55,899 nt of DNA from UBA7937 sp034419095. Its GTDB lineage: Bacteria; Chloroflexota; Anaerolineae; UBA7937. Positions 33,741 to 42,520 of this stretch are shown piece after piece (the stretch's first letter is position 1; each line of letters begins with the position of its first letter). The notes under the pieces are model-generated. The model was not told where the DNA came from. It saw nothing but the letters and a program-made list of their open reading frames with translations, and made no database searches. The DNA lies in assembly GCA_034419095.1 (NCBI GenBank), contig DAOULQ010000180.1, positions 1 through 55,899 on the forward strand. The letters run 5' to 3'. A program made the translations under genes and the position numbers.

Positions 33741-35202
33741 GGAGCACCATCTCCTGCAACTTCACGCGCCCTGCATCCCACACAAGAACTGAATGGCCTG
33801 TGCTATAGGTCAGCGTCCGGCCATCGCGGGAGAAGCAAACGTTGCTCACCCATGATGGATGTGCTTGGATGGTCGCTTTCACCTGCCCGGCGGCTACGTC
33901 CCACAGCACCAGCCCATTGTCGCCCACAAAGGCCAGAGTGCACCCATCAGGCGAGAAGGTTAAGCCACCAACCAGGCCGGCTGGTTTGGCGAGGCGCGCT
34001 TTCCGCTCACCATGATCCGTATCCCACAGCTCCACCGTGCCATCCAGAGTGATCGCAGCCACAAGGCGGCTATCCCATGAAAAGGACAGTCTGAGAGGCG
34101 GTGGCCACTCCTCTCCGATGCGAAACTTCATCTCACCGTTGGACATATCCCAGACCGCCTTTCCTCCGCCGATTGCGTCGTCGGCCATAAGGAGTCGGCC
34201 ATCGGGCGAGAACAGCACATCATAGTTTGGGTCGCCCTCGGTGTCCAAGGTTGCCCGCAGCTCCCCACTACCGACATCGAAGAGCTGAGTTGGGCTGATT
34301 CCTACTGCCAGAGTCCGCCCGTCAGACGAAAAGGCCAGCTTGCTGCTGCTGGTAGGGTCCATTTCGAAGGTCGCAATTACGTTTCCGCTGCGAATATCGC
34401 GGAGCCAGACAGAATCACTCTCATGGCCGGTGGCCAGCATCTGGCCATCAGGAGAGAAAGCTATGCTATACACGTCAGAACCGTCCCCTTCCCAGACTGC
34501 CCGTTCCTCGCCGCTGGTCACGTTCCATAGATGTACCGTTCCATCCCGATGTCCGATGGCAAGAGTCTGGAAGTCAGGTGAAAAGGCCAGGGTCTCAAAC
34601 CTCACGTTTTCCTCAAACTCCAAGACTGCCTGTTCGTCGCAGTTGCTCATATTCCACAGATGAACTGTCTCATCCGGATGGCTGGTCGCGAGGGTGCGAC
34701 CATCGGGCGAGAAGGCCAGAGGAAAGACCTGGGCCGCGTTTACCAGCAGACAAACTGGCTCCAACCGGTCAGCATCATACAACCACACGCCCGCGGCAGT
34801 GACGAGTGCCAACCTGTTCCCGTCTGGAGAATAGGCGATCTCCCAGATGGAGCCCCGTGCAAGGTAGCCGATGTCCTTCACCGAGCTTGCGTAGCCAGAG
34901 GATGCTGTCGATGTTGGAGCACCTGGCACAGTGAGGAAAGGCGTTGCTGCTTCACTCGGTGGAGCTCCTGGAGTGGCTTCCGCAAAAGCAGCAGGCCCCG
35001 GAGACGACCTGAGCAAGTAGTAGACTACCCCGGCACTCAGCGCCATCACCATCAGACCGACCAGTAGCCCCCCTGCCAATGAGATTCCTGGGCCGCGAGG
35101 TTTGGGCTTCGGTGGGGCAACGGCAACTAGACTCTTTCCACACGTAATACAGAATCTAGCCGTGTCCTCGTTCCTACTGCCACAATTCGGACACGTACTC
35201 AT
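33658..35202 (-). CDS. Zinc ribbon-TM-WD40 surface protein, 5' part of a frameshifted gene
   Basis: Encodes 514 residues from ATG 35202, preceded by GAGGGAGAC. Zinc ribbon CPNCGSRNEDTARFCITCGK comes first, then the KPKPRGPGISLAGGLLVGLM helix and a Pro/Ala/Thr linker. Nine WD40 units follow (PLAFSPDGRTLATSHPDETV, HLWNMSNCDE; SIAFSPDGQMLATG). The frame ends soon after a run of nine G at 33691-33699, where the rest of the propeller goes on in another phase (32868-33740). The joined protein would be about 780 residues. The ribbon and helix are almost identical at DNA level to those of the genes at 36704 and 37592. Confidence 0.8.
   Translation of the reverse strand: MSTCPNCGSRNEDTARFCITCGKSLVAVAPPKPKPRGPGISLAGGLLVGLMVMALSAGVVYYLLRSSPGPAAFAEATPGAPPSEAATPFLTVPGAPTSTASSGYASSVKDIGYLARGSIWEIAYSPDGNRLALVTAAGVWLYDADRLEPVCLLVNAAQVFPLAFSPDGRTLATSHPDETVHLWNMSNCDEQAVLEFEENVRFETLAFSPDFQTLAIGHRDGTVHLWNVTSGEERAVWEGDGSDVYSIAFSPDGQMLATGHESDSVWLRDIRSGNVIATFEMDPTSSSKLAFSSDGRTLAVGISPTQLFDVGSGELRATLDTEGDPNYDVLFSPDGRLLMADDAIGGGKAVWDMSNGEMKFRIGEEWPPPLRLSFSWDSRLVAAITLDGTVELWDTDHGERKARLAKPAGLVGGLTFSPDGCTLAFVGDNGLVLWDVAAGQVKATIQAHPSWVSNVCFSRDGRTLTYSTGHSVLVWDAGRVKLQEMVLLEPVEGTEPQLIKVPPPAIRMAIMALG
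33691..33699. repeat. Nine-G tract at a frameshift site
   Basis: The run GGGGGGGGG (CCCCCCCCC on the coding strand) falls exactly where two phases of a WD40 gene meet. A one-base change in length would restore one long frame. Such tracts are prone to slippage in cells and to error in sequencing. Confidence 0.7.
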
Positions 35203-35223
35203 CTTTGTCTCCCTCTTCACCTG

Positions 35224-35325
35224 TCATTCATGCTGCGAGCCGTAGCCTGTCAACACCTTTCCACACCTGATGCGGAACTTGGCAGCCGCCACATCCCTGG
35301 CTCCACAGTAGGCGCAGGGCCTGAT
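35224..35325 (-). pseudogene. Zinc ribbon remnant, copy 1
   Basis: Read from ATC at 35325, the phase codes for RPCAYCGARDVAAAKFRIRCGK then VLTG and a stop at 35224. The first CxxC pair is whole, while one Cys of the second pair is Arg. GGTGAGG lies just upstream of the ATC, as if an ATG start had changed to ATC. A second copy with the same ATC lies at 37421-37486. It is a decayed or non-standard-start micro-gene. Confidence 0.45.
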
Positions 35326-35480
35326 AGCTACCTCACCGGCTCAGTCCACGCGCCTTCTGGCCCTGCGAAGGACCCCAATGCAAACTCGTGACAGTTCAAT
35401 TCTGCGCACTCTTCTTTCCAGAGGGCCGATCTAGTTCACGTTTAGCCGCCCGTGTATGTCCCGTCCGTAGGCAGAATCAC
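35224..35480 (-). repeat. Duplicated segment, copy 1 (copy 2 at 37421-37640)
   Basis: Each copy holds the zinc ribbon remnant, a ~95-base spacer with the same CTCCACAGTAGGCGCAGGGC and GGCTCAGTCC blocks, and the 3' end of a propeller gene. In copy 2 that end is the living DIYGRRLNVE tail of the gene at 37592. In copy 1 only a fragment (RDIHGRLNVN, stop) is left. So a paralog of the 37592 gene once ended here. Confidence 0.65.
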
Positions 35481-35517
35481 CGCCCCAGAGCCGTCACTTT
35501 GCGGGCGCGCTCTGACT

Positions 35518-36687
35518 TCAAGGCAGTCTCTCGGTATAAACGTTGTTGCTCGGGTTCGGATCGTTATCAGATGCTACGCTGCATGTCACCTGGAACCAGT
35601 TACCATGGGCGCTGTTGACAAAGATCCAGGTATTGAATTCTTGAGACTGTCCTGGGGCCACGCTGAGTTGGATCACTCCCTTTTTCGTAATACTTCTACT
35701 GTCTGTCCAAGTTTGTCCAAATAGATCGGATGTGCACGAAATCGGCACACCCACATTCGTCAATGCGCTTGGCCCGTTGTTCTCGATTCTGGCGAATACC
35801 GTCGCTATCGGAGAACCTTCGACGGTTTGCGGCCGGTCCCCGTAGTACGCGTAGAGGTCCGTAATTGCAAGGTCCGCCCGATGGCTTTCCGCCGCCGACA
35901 CCTCATACATCAATGACACAGAGGCCGGCCGTCCCTCGTACTTGAAATAATCCATGATGGTCACAGGAACCCAAGTCATGTATGCCACCCCTAGCTTCAG
36001 GATGACAGCGGGCTGCCCTATGATGGCCTTTAGGAACTCCGCTGCACAGTCCAAGCCGATTTCTTTCAGCGCAGCAGATGATCGACTGAGGAACTCGGGT
36101 AAGAGTTGCTGCAATTCTTGTATTGCCCCAATCAGATCCCCCTCCCAGGCCAGCTCTACGGCCGGAGCTATGATATGCGATGCCCTGACAGCGGCGTAGG
36201 CCACTTGCTCATCAGGTACCACACATGCTCTGCCAGGGACAAAGATCAGGGCCGTCTTGAGCAGGAAGAGAGCCGTATCCGCCGTGAAAGAAGTAAGTGT
36301 CATTGCCCCTTCAACAGAAACCTGCGCCTCTGAGTATCTATCCACAGGGAAAGTGTGCAGTTCTAAGTCGAGTGAGGGTAGCAAAGGTGGTGACTCCTCC
36401 GCCAAAGTTATCCATACGCCGTTAGCGTTTTCGGAGCGCTGGATCTGCAGTTCTAGGGTATAGCCTCCCAGCCCCCAAATGCCTGTGTCGTTGCTGAAGA
36501 GGAAGGCTCCGTGGCAGTCGTCCCCTGAGGCCTCACTAAGTCGTGTCAATCTGATTCTCTGGTCCGATGTGGTTCGATCCCACACCCCACACGGTGAATC
36601 TGCTGCAACTTGGGGCGGGTAGCTTGGTGCCAAGAGCACTGCGATGAGAAAGAAGACCAGAAGACGATCTATCGGAGAGTGGCCCAA
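35518..36687 (-). CDS. Secreted protein with shared helical domain and CARDB-like tail
   Basis: Encodes about 389 residues from TTG 36687, with GGAGG 6 bases upstream. The frame is open to 36747, but that would overlap the gene before. A signal peptide (RLLVFFLIAVLLAPSYPPQVAA) is followed by a beta-rich and helical region (CHGAFLFSNDTGIWGLGGYTLELQIQ, LGVAYMTWVPVTIMDYFKYEGRP). This region is also found, nearly identical, in the middle of the gene at 39625. The tail (ADLAITDLYAYYGDRP, FARIENNGPSALTNVGVP, GNWFQVTCSVASDNDPNPSNN) is a CARDB-like Ig fold. It has no anchor and no zinc ribbon. It may pair with the zinc ribbon protein 16 bases upstream, which has the same strand. Confidence 0.72.
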   Translation of the reverse strand: MGHSPIDRLLVFFLIAVLLAPSYPPQVAADSPCGVWDRTTSDQRIRLTRLSEASGDDCHGAFLFSNDTGIWGLGGYTLELQIQRSENANGVWITLAEESPPLLPSLDLELHTFPVDRYSEAQVSVEGAMTLTSFTADTALFLLKTALIFVPGRACVVPDEQVAYAAVRASHIIAPAVELAWEGDLIGAIQELQQLLPEFLSRSSAALKEIGLDCAAEFLKAIIGQPAVILKLGVAYMTWVPVTIMDYFKYEGRPASVSLMYEVSAAESHRADLAITDLYAYYGDRPQTVEGSPIATVFARIENNGPSALTNVGVPISCTSDLFGQTWTDSRSITKKGVIQLSVAPGQSQEFNTWIFVNSAHGNWFQVTCSVASDNDPNPSNNVYTERLP

Positions 36688-36703
36688 CCTCTGCCTCCCA
36701 TCT

Positions 36704-37357
36704 CTAGGGGAAAACCGTTGCCACGACCTTTGTGTAGCCGGGGTCACTAGTGTCAGGGTCGATGACTAGCGCCCCGCTGCTTTTCTTCTCATCGTGTTGG
36801 ACAAGAATGAGAAGGCCTCCAGAATCAAGCTCTGTGCGTTCAACAACTCGCCATCCCCTTTCGGTGAAGAAGGACGAAAGGAGGTCGGCAGCGCTCTGCG
36901 GATCACCTGTATATCGCAGTTTGGCTGCCCATCCTGTAGAGTCATCAGCAAGTGTCCCCGAGCTGGTCTCTACAACGCTGAACTCGTCGGGATAGCGAAG
37001 GTCGGCAGGCCATTCGGGAGGATAGGCTATAGCCTGCGTTGGGAATTCGACCCCAGCCAGGGGAGGAGGCAACGTGATGGTGATAGTGGGGAAAGGCGTT
37101 GCTGTTTCACTCGGTGGAGGTTCTGGTGTGGCTTCCACAAGGGCGCCTGGGCCCAAAGATGGCCTGAGCAAGTAGTATACTACCCCGGCACTCAGCGCCA
37201 TCACCATCAGACCGACCAGTAGCCCCCCTGCCAATGAGATTCCTGGGCCGCGAGGTTTGGGCTTCGGTGGGGCAATGTGAACTAGACTCTTTCCACACTT
37301 GATGCAGAATCTAGCCGTGGCCTCGTTCCTAGTCCCACAATTCGGACACGTAATCAC
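36704..37357 (-). CDS. Zinc ribbon-TM protein with small outer domain
   Basis: Encodes 217 residues from GTG 37357, chosen because AAGGAGG lies 4 bases upstream. Zinc ribbon CPNCGTRNEATARFCIKCGK, the shared helix (GISLAGGLLVGLMVMALSAGVVYYLL) and a Pro/Thr linker lead to a compact domain of about 110 residues (YPPEWPADLRYPDEFSVVE, SAADLLSSFFTERGWRVVERTELD, GALVIDPDTSDPG). I do not recognise this domain; it has the order beta-alpha-beta-beta. It is the only member without a propeller or Ig fold of this size. The 5' part is nearly identical in DNA to its paralogs, so it looks like a module swap. Confidence 0.78.
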   Translation of the reverse strand: MITCPNCGTRNEATARFCIKCGKSLVHIAPPKPKPRGPGISLAGGLLVGLMVMALSAGVVYYLLRPSLGPGALVEATPEPPPSETATPFPTITITLPPPLAGVEFPTQAIAYPPEWPADLRYPDEFSVVETSSGTLADDSTGWAAKLRYTGDPQSAADLLSSFFTERGWRVVERTELDSGGLLILVQHDEKKSSGALVIDPDTSDPGYTKVVATVFP

Positions 37358-37420
37358 TCTGCCTCCTTGTTCACCTGTCACGCATGCTCCAAGGGGTAGT
37401 ACCCCGTTAGCAGCCCTCTG

Positions 37421-37486
37421 TCAATACTTGATATGGAGCTTCACATCCGCCACGTTCCTGGCTCCACAGTAGGCGCAGGGCCTGAT
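37421..37486 (-). pseudogene. Zinc ribbon remnant, copy 2
   Basis: From ATC 37486 the phase reads RPCAYCGARNVADVKLHIKY and then a stop at 37421. Only the first CxxC is kept and the second pair is lost. It matches copy 1 at 35224-35325 but is more decayed. It begins the second copy of the ~200-base duplicated segment. Confidence 0.45.
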
Positions 37487-37591
37487 AGCTATCTCACCGG
37501 CTCAGTCCGCGCGTCTTGCGGCCCTGCAAAGGACCCCGATGCGAACTCGCGAAAGTTCAATTCAACGCAGTGCTCTCTCCAGAAGGCGGAT

Positions 37592-39487
37592 CTACTCTAC
37601 GTTCAGCCGCCGCCCGTATATGTCGCCTCTGTAGCCAGATAGGCCACCCCAGACAACGAGGTTGCCGCTGACTGCAGGTCTTGATGGCACATTGCCAAGG
37701 GAATAGGTGGTGACCTGGAATTCGGCTCCCGTCGAGATATCCTTGGCTAGAACCGCCCATCCGCGCGCCAAGCGATAGCTTACCCAGGCGACGATGCTTC
37801 CATCCACCGCGGGCCTTTCTGCCTCGGCAGAGTGATCGGTAACGATGGGAACCAGCTCGCCGGTCGAAATGTCCTTCCCCCAAACCTTACCCAAGTCCCC
37901 AGAGCCCTCGACCCAGACGACGATAGTTCCGCTGACGGCGGGAAGTTGCTCGTCCGCCTCCTCTGTTGTGACGGGGAACTCCTCTCCAGTAGAAAGATCC
38001 TTTGCGTAGATGTCCCAGTTATCGTTGCGTTGGTCTGCCCAGACAACGATACTGCCACTAATGGCAGGGGACTTCTGGTCCCCCTCCTCTGTTGCGACGG
38101 GGAACTCCTCTCCAGTGGAAAGATCCTTTGCGTAGATGTCCCAGTTATCGTTGCGTCGGTCTGCCCAGACAACGATACTGCCACTGATGGCAGGCGACCT
38201 CTGCTCTGCAGGGTTAGTAACGATAGAGAACTCTTCGCCTGTGGCCAAGTTCCTACAGTGGACATCGGAGTTGCCGTTGCGACTGTCCGCCCATACGACG
38301 AACTTGCCACTGATGGCAGCAGGACCCTGGGAGCCCCAGTAATCGGAAATGCCGACCTGGTCTCCCGTGGACATATCCTTCGCCTTGTTGCAGTCGCACA
38401 ACGCGTCATACCAAACCACGATGTTGCCACTGATTGCAGGACGGTACTGGTAGGCGGGTTCATCAGATATGACGAACTCAGGGCCCATCGGCTCGGGTGT
38501 GGGAGAGGCTATTCGAAAGGCTTCAGGCGTTGGTACAACAGTAGGCCTTGGGCTGACCCTTGCCGTTGGCGTGACAGGCACTTCACACCAGCCGACAGGC
38601 ACCATGCCCAAGGCCGGTATCCCCAGGTGATAAGTCCTGATTCGCACTGGCCGATCAAGGCTCAGGAGATATTCCTTGGCATCCTCTTCCATCACATGCT
38701 GGCTCAAGAAGAACATGGCCCTCGCGACCTCATCCATCTCGCCAAGAAGTACACCCACCACTTCATCAATGCCTGGCAAGATCAGCCCTGCCGATCCCAC
38801 ATAGTTGACCAACTCCTCGCCACTCCAACACGTATCATAATACAACACGCCCCAGTAGGCGAGGTCAGGCGGATCCTGCAAGTAGGCGATCAAGTCTCCG
38901 AAAGAGGATACCTTGGATATCGCCCTCAGGAATAGTAGTATGAGAGGCAACTGTTGAGCATGAGCTGAGCTAGGAAGGAAGAACAGACCGACTGCATCCG
39001 GCGAGGAACTGCTGGTGCTTGCTTCGTCAATCAAGCCTTCAGTCCAAGTGCCCAAATACCTCCGTTGAGGATCAACGGCCACAGCGAGATAGTTGGAGCC
39101 CCGTTTCAGGAAATACACCTGGACACCGGACACTGGAAGTCTGGAATCCTTGTCCTCGACTTGTATGATGGCCAAGCCCGAACCCTGAGCGTCAACAACT
39201 ACTGCCTTGCCTTCATGGTCTGTCGTCCCTTGGGAGATGACGGGTGAGGCTCCTGGAGTGGCTTCCGCCAAGGCTGTGGGACCCAGCGAAGGCCTGAGCA
39301 AGTAGTAGACTACTCCAGCACTCAGTGCCATCACCACCAGTCCGATCAGTACCGCCCCTGCCGGTGAGATTGCTGGGCCCCGAGGCGTAGGCTTCGGTGG
39401 GGGAACGTGAATTAGCCTCTTTCCACACTTGATGCAGAATCTAGCCCCGTCCGCGTTCTTAGCACCACAATGCGCACATGTAATCAT
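37592..39487 (-). CDS. Zinc ribbon-TM protein with conserved outer domain and seven-bladed propeller
   Basis: Encodes 631 residues. Zinc ribbon CAHCGAKNADGARFCIKCGK and the shared helix (AGAVLIGLVVMALSAGVVYYLL) come first. Next is the same ~230-residue outer domain as in the gene at 30735 (DLIAYLQDPPDLAYWGVLYY, VPVGWCE), then a Pro/Thr linker. The end is a seven-bladed propeller of a different type, each blade shaped as PAISGSIVVWADRRNDNWDI. Blades three and four are almost identical, which suggests a recent copy. The shared first half and different propellers show that the anchor part is swapped between propeller types. Confidence 0.85.
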   Translation of the reverse strand: MITCAHCGAKNADGARFCIKCGKRLIHVPPPKPTPRGPAISPAGAVLIGLVVMALSAGVVYYLLRPSLGPTALAEATPGASPVISQGTTDHEGKAVVVDAQGSGLAIIQVEDKDSRLPVSGVQVYFLKRGSNYLAVAVDPQRRYLGTWTEGLIDEASTSSSSPDAVGLFFLPSSAHAQQLPLILLFLRAISKVSSFGDLIAYLQDPPDLAYWGVLYYDTCWSGEELVNYVGSAGLILPGIDEVVGVLLGEMDEVARAMFFLSQHVMEEDAKEYLLSLDRPVRIRTYHLGIPALGMVPVGWCEVPVTPTARVSPRPTVVPTPEAFRIASPTPEPMGPEFVISDEPAYQYRPAISGNIVVWYDALCDCNKAKDMSTGDQVGISDYWGSQGPAAISGKFVVWADSRNGNSDVHCRNLATGEEFSIVTNPAEQRSPAISGSIVVWADRRNDNWDIYAKDLSTGEEFPVATEEGDQKSPAISGSIVVWADQRNDNWDIYAKDLSTGEEFPVTTEEADEQLPAVSGTIVVWVEGSGDLGKVWGKDISTGELVPIVTDHSAEAERPAVDGSIVAWVSYRLARGWAVLAKDISTGAEFQVTTYSLGNVPSRPAVSGNLVVWGGLSGYRGDIYGRRLNVE

Positions 39488-39624
39488 ATTCGGGTTCCTT
39501 TTGACCTTTATACATGGCCCAAGCCGTGCTAGCCCGAGGGATCGCTAGCAGTTGCAGGGCAAACTCAGTGATCATCACCGCGCGATTGGGACCTCTAACA
39601 GCCTTCAGCAGATCTATGCGGCGC

Positions 39625-42441
39625 CTATTGTCTAGTCCATGCTGCGTCCCATGCATCACAAAGCATGCAAGGATCAGGGCAGGTTGAGAAGAGTACGATT
39701 CGTTGCCCATCGGCCACTCGAACTGCATGTATCTCCGTGACGTATGCTCCCTCAGGGTCTGCGGGAATCCAATAACCGTAGGTGAATGCGATCCAGTCGC
39801 CGTCGGGTGACCATGCCGGGTCAAGTTCGTCGCCAGGGCTATTGGTCACTCGAGTTGGCCTAGACCCATCTGCATTCACAATGTAGATCCCGCTATTGCC
39901 ATCACGCCTGGATGAGAAGGCTATCCGCCGACCATCTGGTGACCAGGAAGGACTGCCATCGTATGCTTCGTCTTGGGTGAGACGGGTCAGCTGTGACCCG
40001 TCAGCTCTCATCTTGTATATGTCCGAGTTGAAGTCGCGAAATGATTCAAAGGCTATCCATTGGCCATCTGGCGACCAGGAGGGCTCCCAATCGTCGACGT
40101 CGTTGCTGGTTAGTGACATCACCTCTGAGCCATCAGCTCTCATCTTGAATATCTCGTAGTCACTGTCCCGAAAGGACACGAAGGCTATCCACTGGCCATC
40201 TGGCGACCACGAGGGCCCCGAATCATTGACTTCGTTGCTGGTTAGGCGCGTCAGCCCTGATCCGTCAGCTCTCATGATGTAGATCTCTGTGAGCTCAGGG
40301 ACGGGAGGAAAAGGCCCTCGCTCGAATGCTATCCATTGCCCATCCGAAGACCAAGACGGATCATGTTCTCCAATATCTGGGCTATGCGTAACGTTCATGA
40401 CTTCGCTGCCGTCCCCTTTCATGACGAAGATGTCCAGACTACCTTCACACACGGAATGTAAAGCGATGTGGCCTTGAGGCTGGCCTGGAATAGCAGCCGG
40501 TGACACTTCATACGCCAATGACGCATAGGCCGGCCGCCCCTGATACTTGAAGTAGTCCATGATCGCCATAGGAACCCAAGTCATGTATGCCACCCCTAGC
40601 CTCGCAATGACAGCGGGCTGCCCTATGATGTTCTTTAGGAACTCCGCTCCACAGTCGAACCCGATTTCTTTCAGGGCAGCAGATGAGCGACTGAAGAACT
40701 CGGGTAGGAGTTGCTGCAACTCTTGTTTTGCCCCAATCAGATCCCCCTCCAAGGCTAGCTGTGCCACCGGAGCTAAAATATGCGATACCCTGACAGCGGC
40801 GTAGGCCAGTTGTTCATCAGGCACCACACATGCTCTGGTAGGAACAAAGGCCAGGGCCGTCTTGAGCAGGAAAAGAGCCGTGTCGCCCGTGACAGAACCA
40901 AGTGTCATCGAACCTTCAACAGAAATCTGCGCCTTTGAGTATCTATCCACAGGGAAAGTGTGCAGTTCTAAGTCGAGTGAGGGTAGCAAAGGTGGTGACT
41001 CCTCCGCCAAAGTCATCCATACGGCACTAGCGTTTTCGGAGCGCTGGATTTTCAGTTCTAGGGTATAGCCTCCCAGCCCCCAAATGCCTGTGCCGTTGCT
41101 GAAGAGGAAGGCTCCATGGCAGTCGTCCCCCGAGGCCTCACTAATTCGTGTCAATCTGATCCTCTGGTCCGATGTCGTTCCATCCCATGCACCACACACG
41201 GGTCCACTCTCATTCGGTCCCCAGGAAGGACCCCAGTCATAGGCCGGGTTGTTGGTCAGGTTCGTTTGTCCGCTGCCGTCGGCGTTCATCACATAGATTT
41301 CCGAATTGGCATCGCGGTCAGACACGAAGGCGATGGAGCTGCCGTCGGGCGACCAGCGAGTGTGCCCATCGTAGGCCGCGTTATCAGTCAGGCGGGTGAC
41401 ACCACTCCCGTCGGCGTTCATCACATAGATTTCGCCCTTGCAGTGGTCTGCTTCGCAATGTGCAGGAGCATGGTCGTCGCGACCGGTGATGAACGCGATG
41501 CGGCTGCCGTCCGGTGACCAAGAAGGCGCGCAGTCCCAGTGCGGGTTGCTCGTCAGGTTCCTCTGTCCGCTGCCATCGGAGTTCATCACGCAGATCTCGT
41601 AGCTGCCATCGCGGTCGCACATGAACGCGATGCGGCTGCCGTCCGGCGACCAGACAGGTGCCGAGACACTCCTGCGCGTCAGGCGTGTGACGCCGCTGCC
41701 ATCCGCTTTCATGACGTAGATCTCCCATAGTCCCAAGGGCTCATCTCGGTTCGACACAAAGGCGATGCGCGTACCCTCCGGTGACCAGGCAAATCCGGCA
41801 TCATCGGCGGCGTTGTTCGTGAGATTCGTTTCTCGGCTGCCATCGGCGTCCATCACGTAGATTTCCGCATTGCCATCGCGGGTAGACATGAAAGCGATGC
41901 GCGTCCCGTCTGGCGACCAGGAAGGGTCTCCGTCATATTCCAGGTCGTCGGTGAGGCGGGTTACCTCGGTGCCGTCGCCCTTCATGACATAGATGTCGTA
42001 GTTGCCATCGCGTTCGGAGTCGAAGGCGATCCGCGTGCCGTCTGGCGACCAAGAAGGTCCTCCATCATATGCGGGGTTATGGGTGAGGCGGGTCACCCCG
42101 CTGCCGTCGGCGTTCATCACGTAGATTTCCTCGTTGCCATCGCGGTCAGAGACGAAGACGATGCGTGGGCCACCCGGTGACGAAGTGGTACCACGATGGT
42201 CGATTGGACCAGCCAAGCGACCTCTGTTCTCCGTCTTGACGAGAGTGTCTTCGGTGAGCTGATACTTCCCACTTACGTCGAGGGTCATCAGCCGAACGAT
42301 GTGATCCGGCCCTACGTAGGCGCTCTTCGCACTCTCCTGCCCTCGAGCCTGAATCACTTCCTCATCCAGAAACGGGACGGCCAGAATCATCATCACCAGT
42401 GCAAGGCGCCCGATCTTCATGTTCATGTGTGGCACAGTCAC
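39625..42441 (-). CDS. Secreted protein with two TolB propellers around a shared helical domain
   Basis: Encodes 938 residues from GTG 42441, preceded by GGAGGA 5 bases away. A signal helix (IGRLALVMMILAVPFL) precedes a short region, then seven TolB-type blades (IVFVSDRDGNEEIYVMNADG, WSPDGTRIAFDSERDG). Next is the same central domain as in the 35518 gene (WDGTTSDQRIRLTR, CHGAFLFSNGTG, MTWVPMAIMDYFKYQGRP), and then about six more blades (PSWSPDGQWIAFVSFRDSDY). The central domain thus seems to be inserted between two propellers. No anchor, ribbon or sorting signal is seen, so it is released or held by another protein. The second propeller is close to that of the decayed gene at 29750. Confidence 0.8.
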   Translation of the reverse strand: MTVPHMNMKIGRLALVMMILAVPFLDEEVIQARGQESAKSAYVGPDHIVRLMTLDVSGKYQLTEDTLVKTENRGRLAGPIDHRGTTSSPGGPRIVFVSDRDGNEEIYVMNADGSGVTRLTHNPAYDGGPSWSPDGTRIAFDSERDGNYDIYVMKGDGTEVTRLTDDLEYDGDPSWSPDGTRIAFMSTRDGNAEIYVMDADGSRETNLTNNAADDAGFAWSPEGTRIAFVSNRDEPLGLWEIYVMKADGSGVTRLTRRSVSAPVWSPDGSRIAFMCDRDGSYEICVMNSDGSGQRNLTSNPHWDCAPSWSPDGSRIAFITGRDDHAPAHCEADHCKGEIYVMNADGSGVTRLTDNAAYDGHTRWSPDGSSIAFVSDRDANSEIYVMNADGSGQTNLTNNPAYDWGPSWGPNESGPVCGAWDGTTSDQRIRLTRISEASGDDCHGAFLFSNGTGIWGLGGYTLELKIQRSENASAVWMTLAEESPPLLPSLDLELHTFPVDRYSKAQISVEGSMTLGSVTGDTALFLLKTALAFVPTRACVVPDEQLAYAAVRVSHILAPVAQLALEGDLIGAKQELQQLLPEFFSRSSAALKEIGFDCGAEFLKNIIGQPAVIARLGVAYMTWVPMAIMDYFKYQGRPAYASLAYEVSPAAIPGQPQGHIALHSVCEGSLDIFVMKGDGSEVMNVTHSPDIGEHDPSWSSDGQWIAFERGPFPPVPELTEIYIMRADGSGLTRLTSNEVNDSGPSWSPDGQWIAFVSFRDSDYEIFKMRADGSEVMSLTSNDVDDWEPSWSPDGQWIAFESFRDFNSDIYKMRADGSQLTRLTQDEAYDGSPSWSPDGRRIAFSSRRDGNSGIYIVNADGSRPTRVTNSPGDELDPAWSPDGDWIAFTYGYWIPADPEGAYVTEIHAVRVADGQRIVLFSTCPDPCMLCDAWDAAWTRQ

Positions 42442-42520
42442 AGGTCTCCTCCAGAGCAATGGAATGGTAACTCTTGGCAATTCTTGCCACATCAGAGAGT
42501 CACATCAGCGCAAAGACGGG

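Noticed and set aside
37832..38935. 367-codon + strand frame
   Set aside because: Antisense to the propeller gene at 37592; its repeats simply mirror the propeller blades.
42475..42489. Inverted repeat TGGCAA-TTC-TTGCCA upstream of the gene at 39625
   Set aside because: Only 6 bp with a 3-base loop; could be an operator but too short to support.
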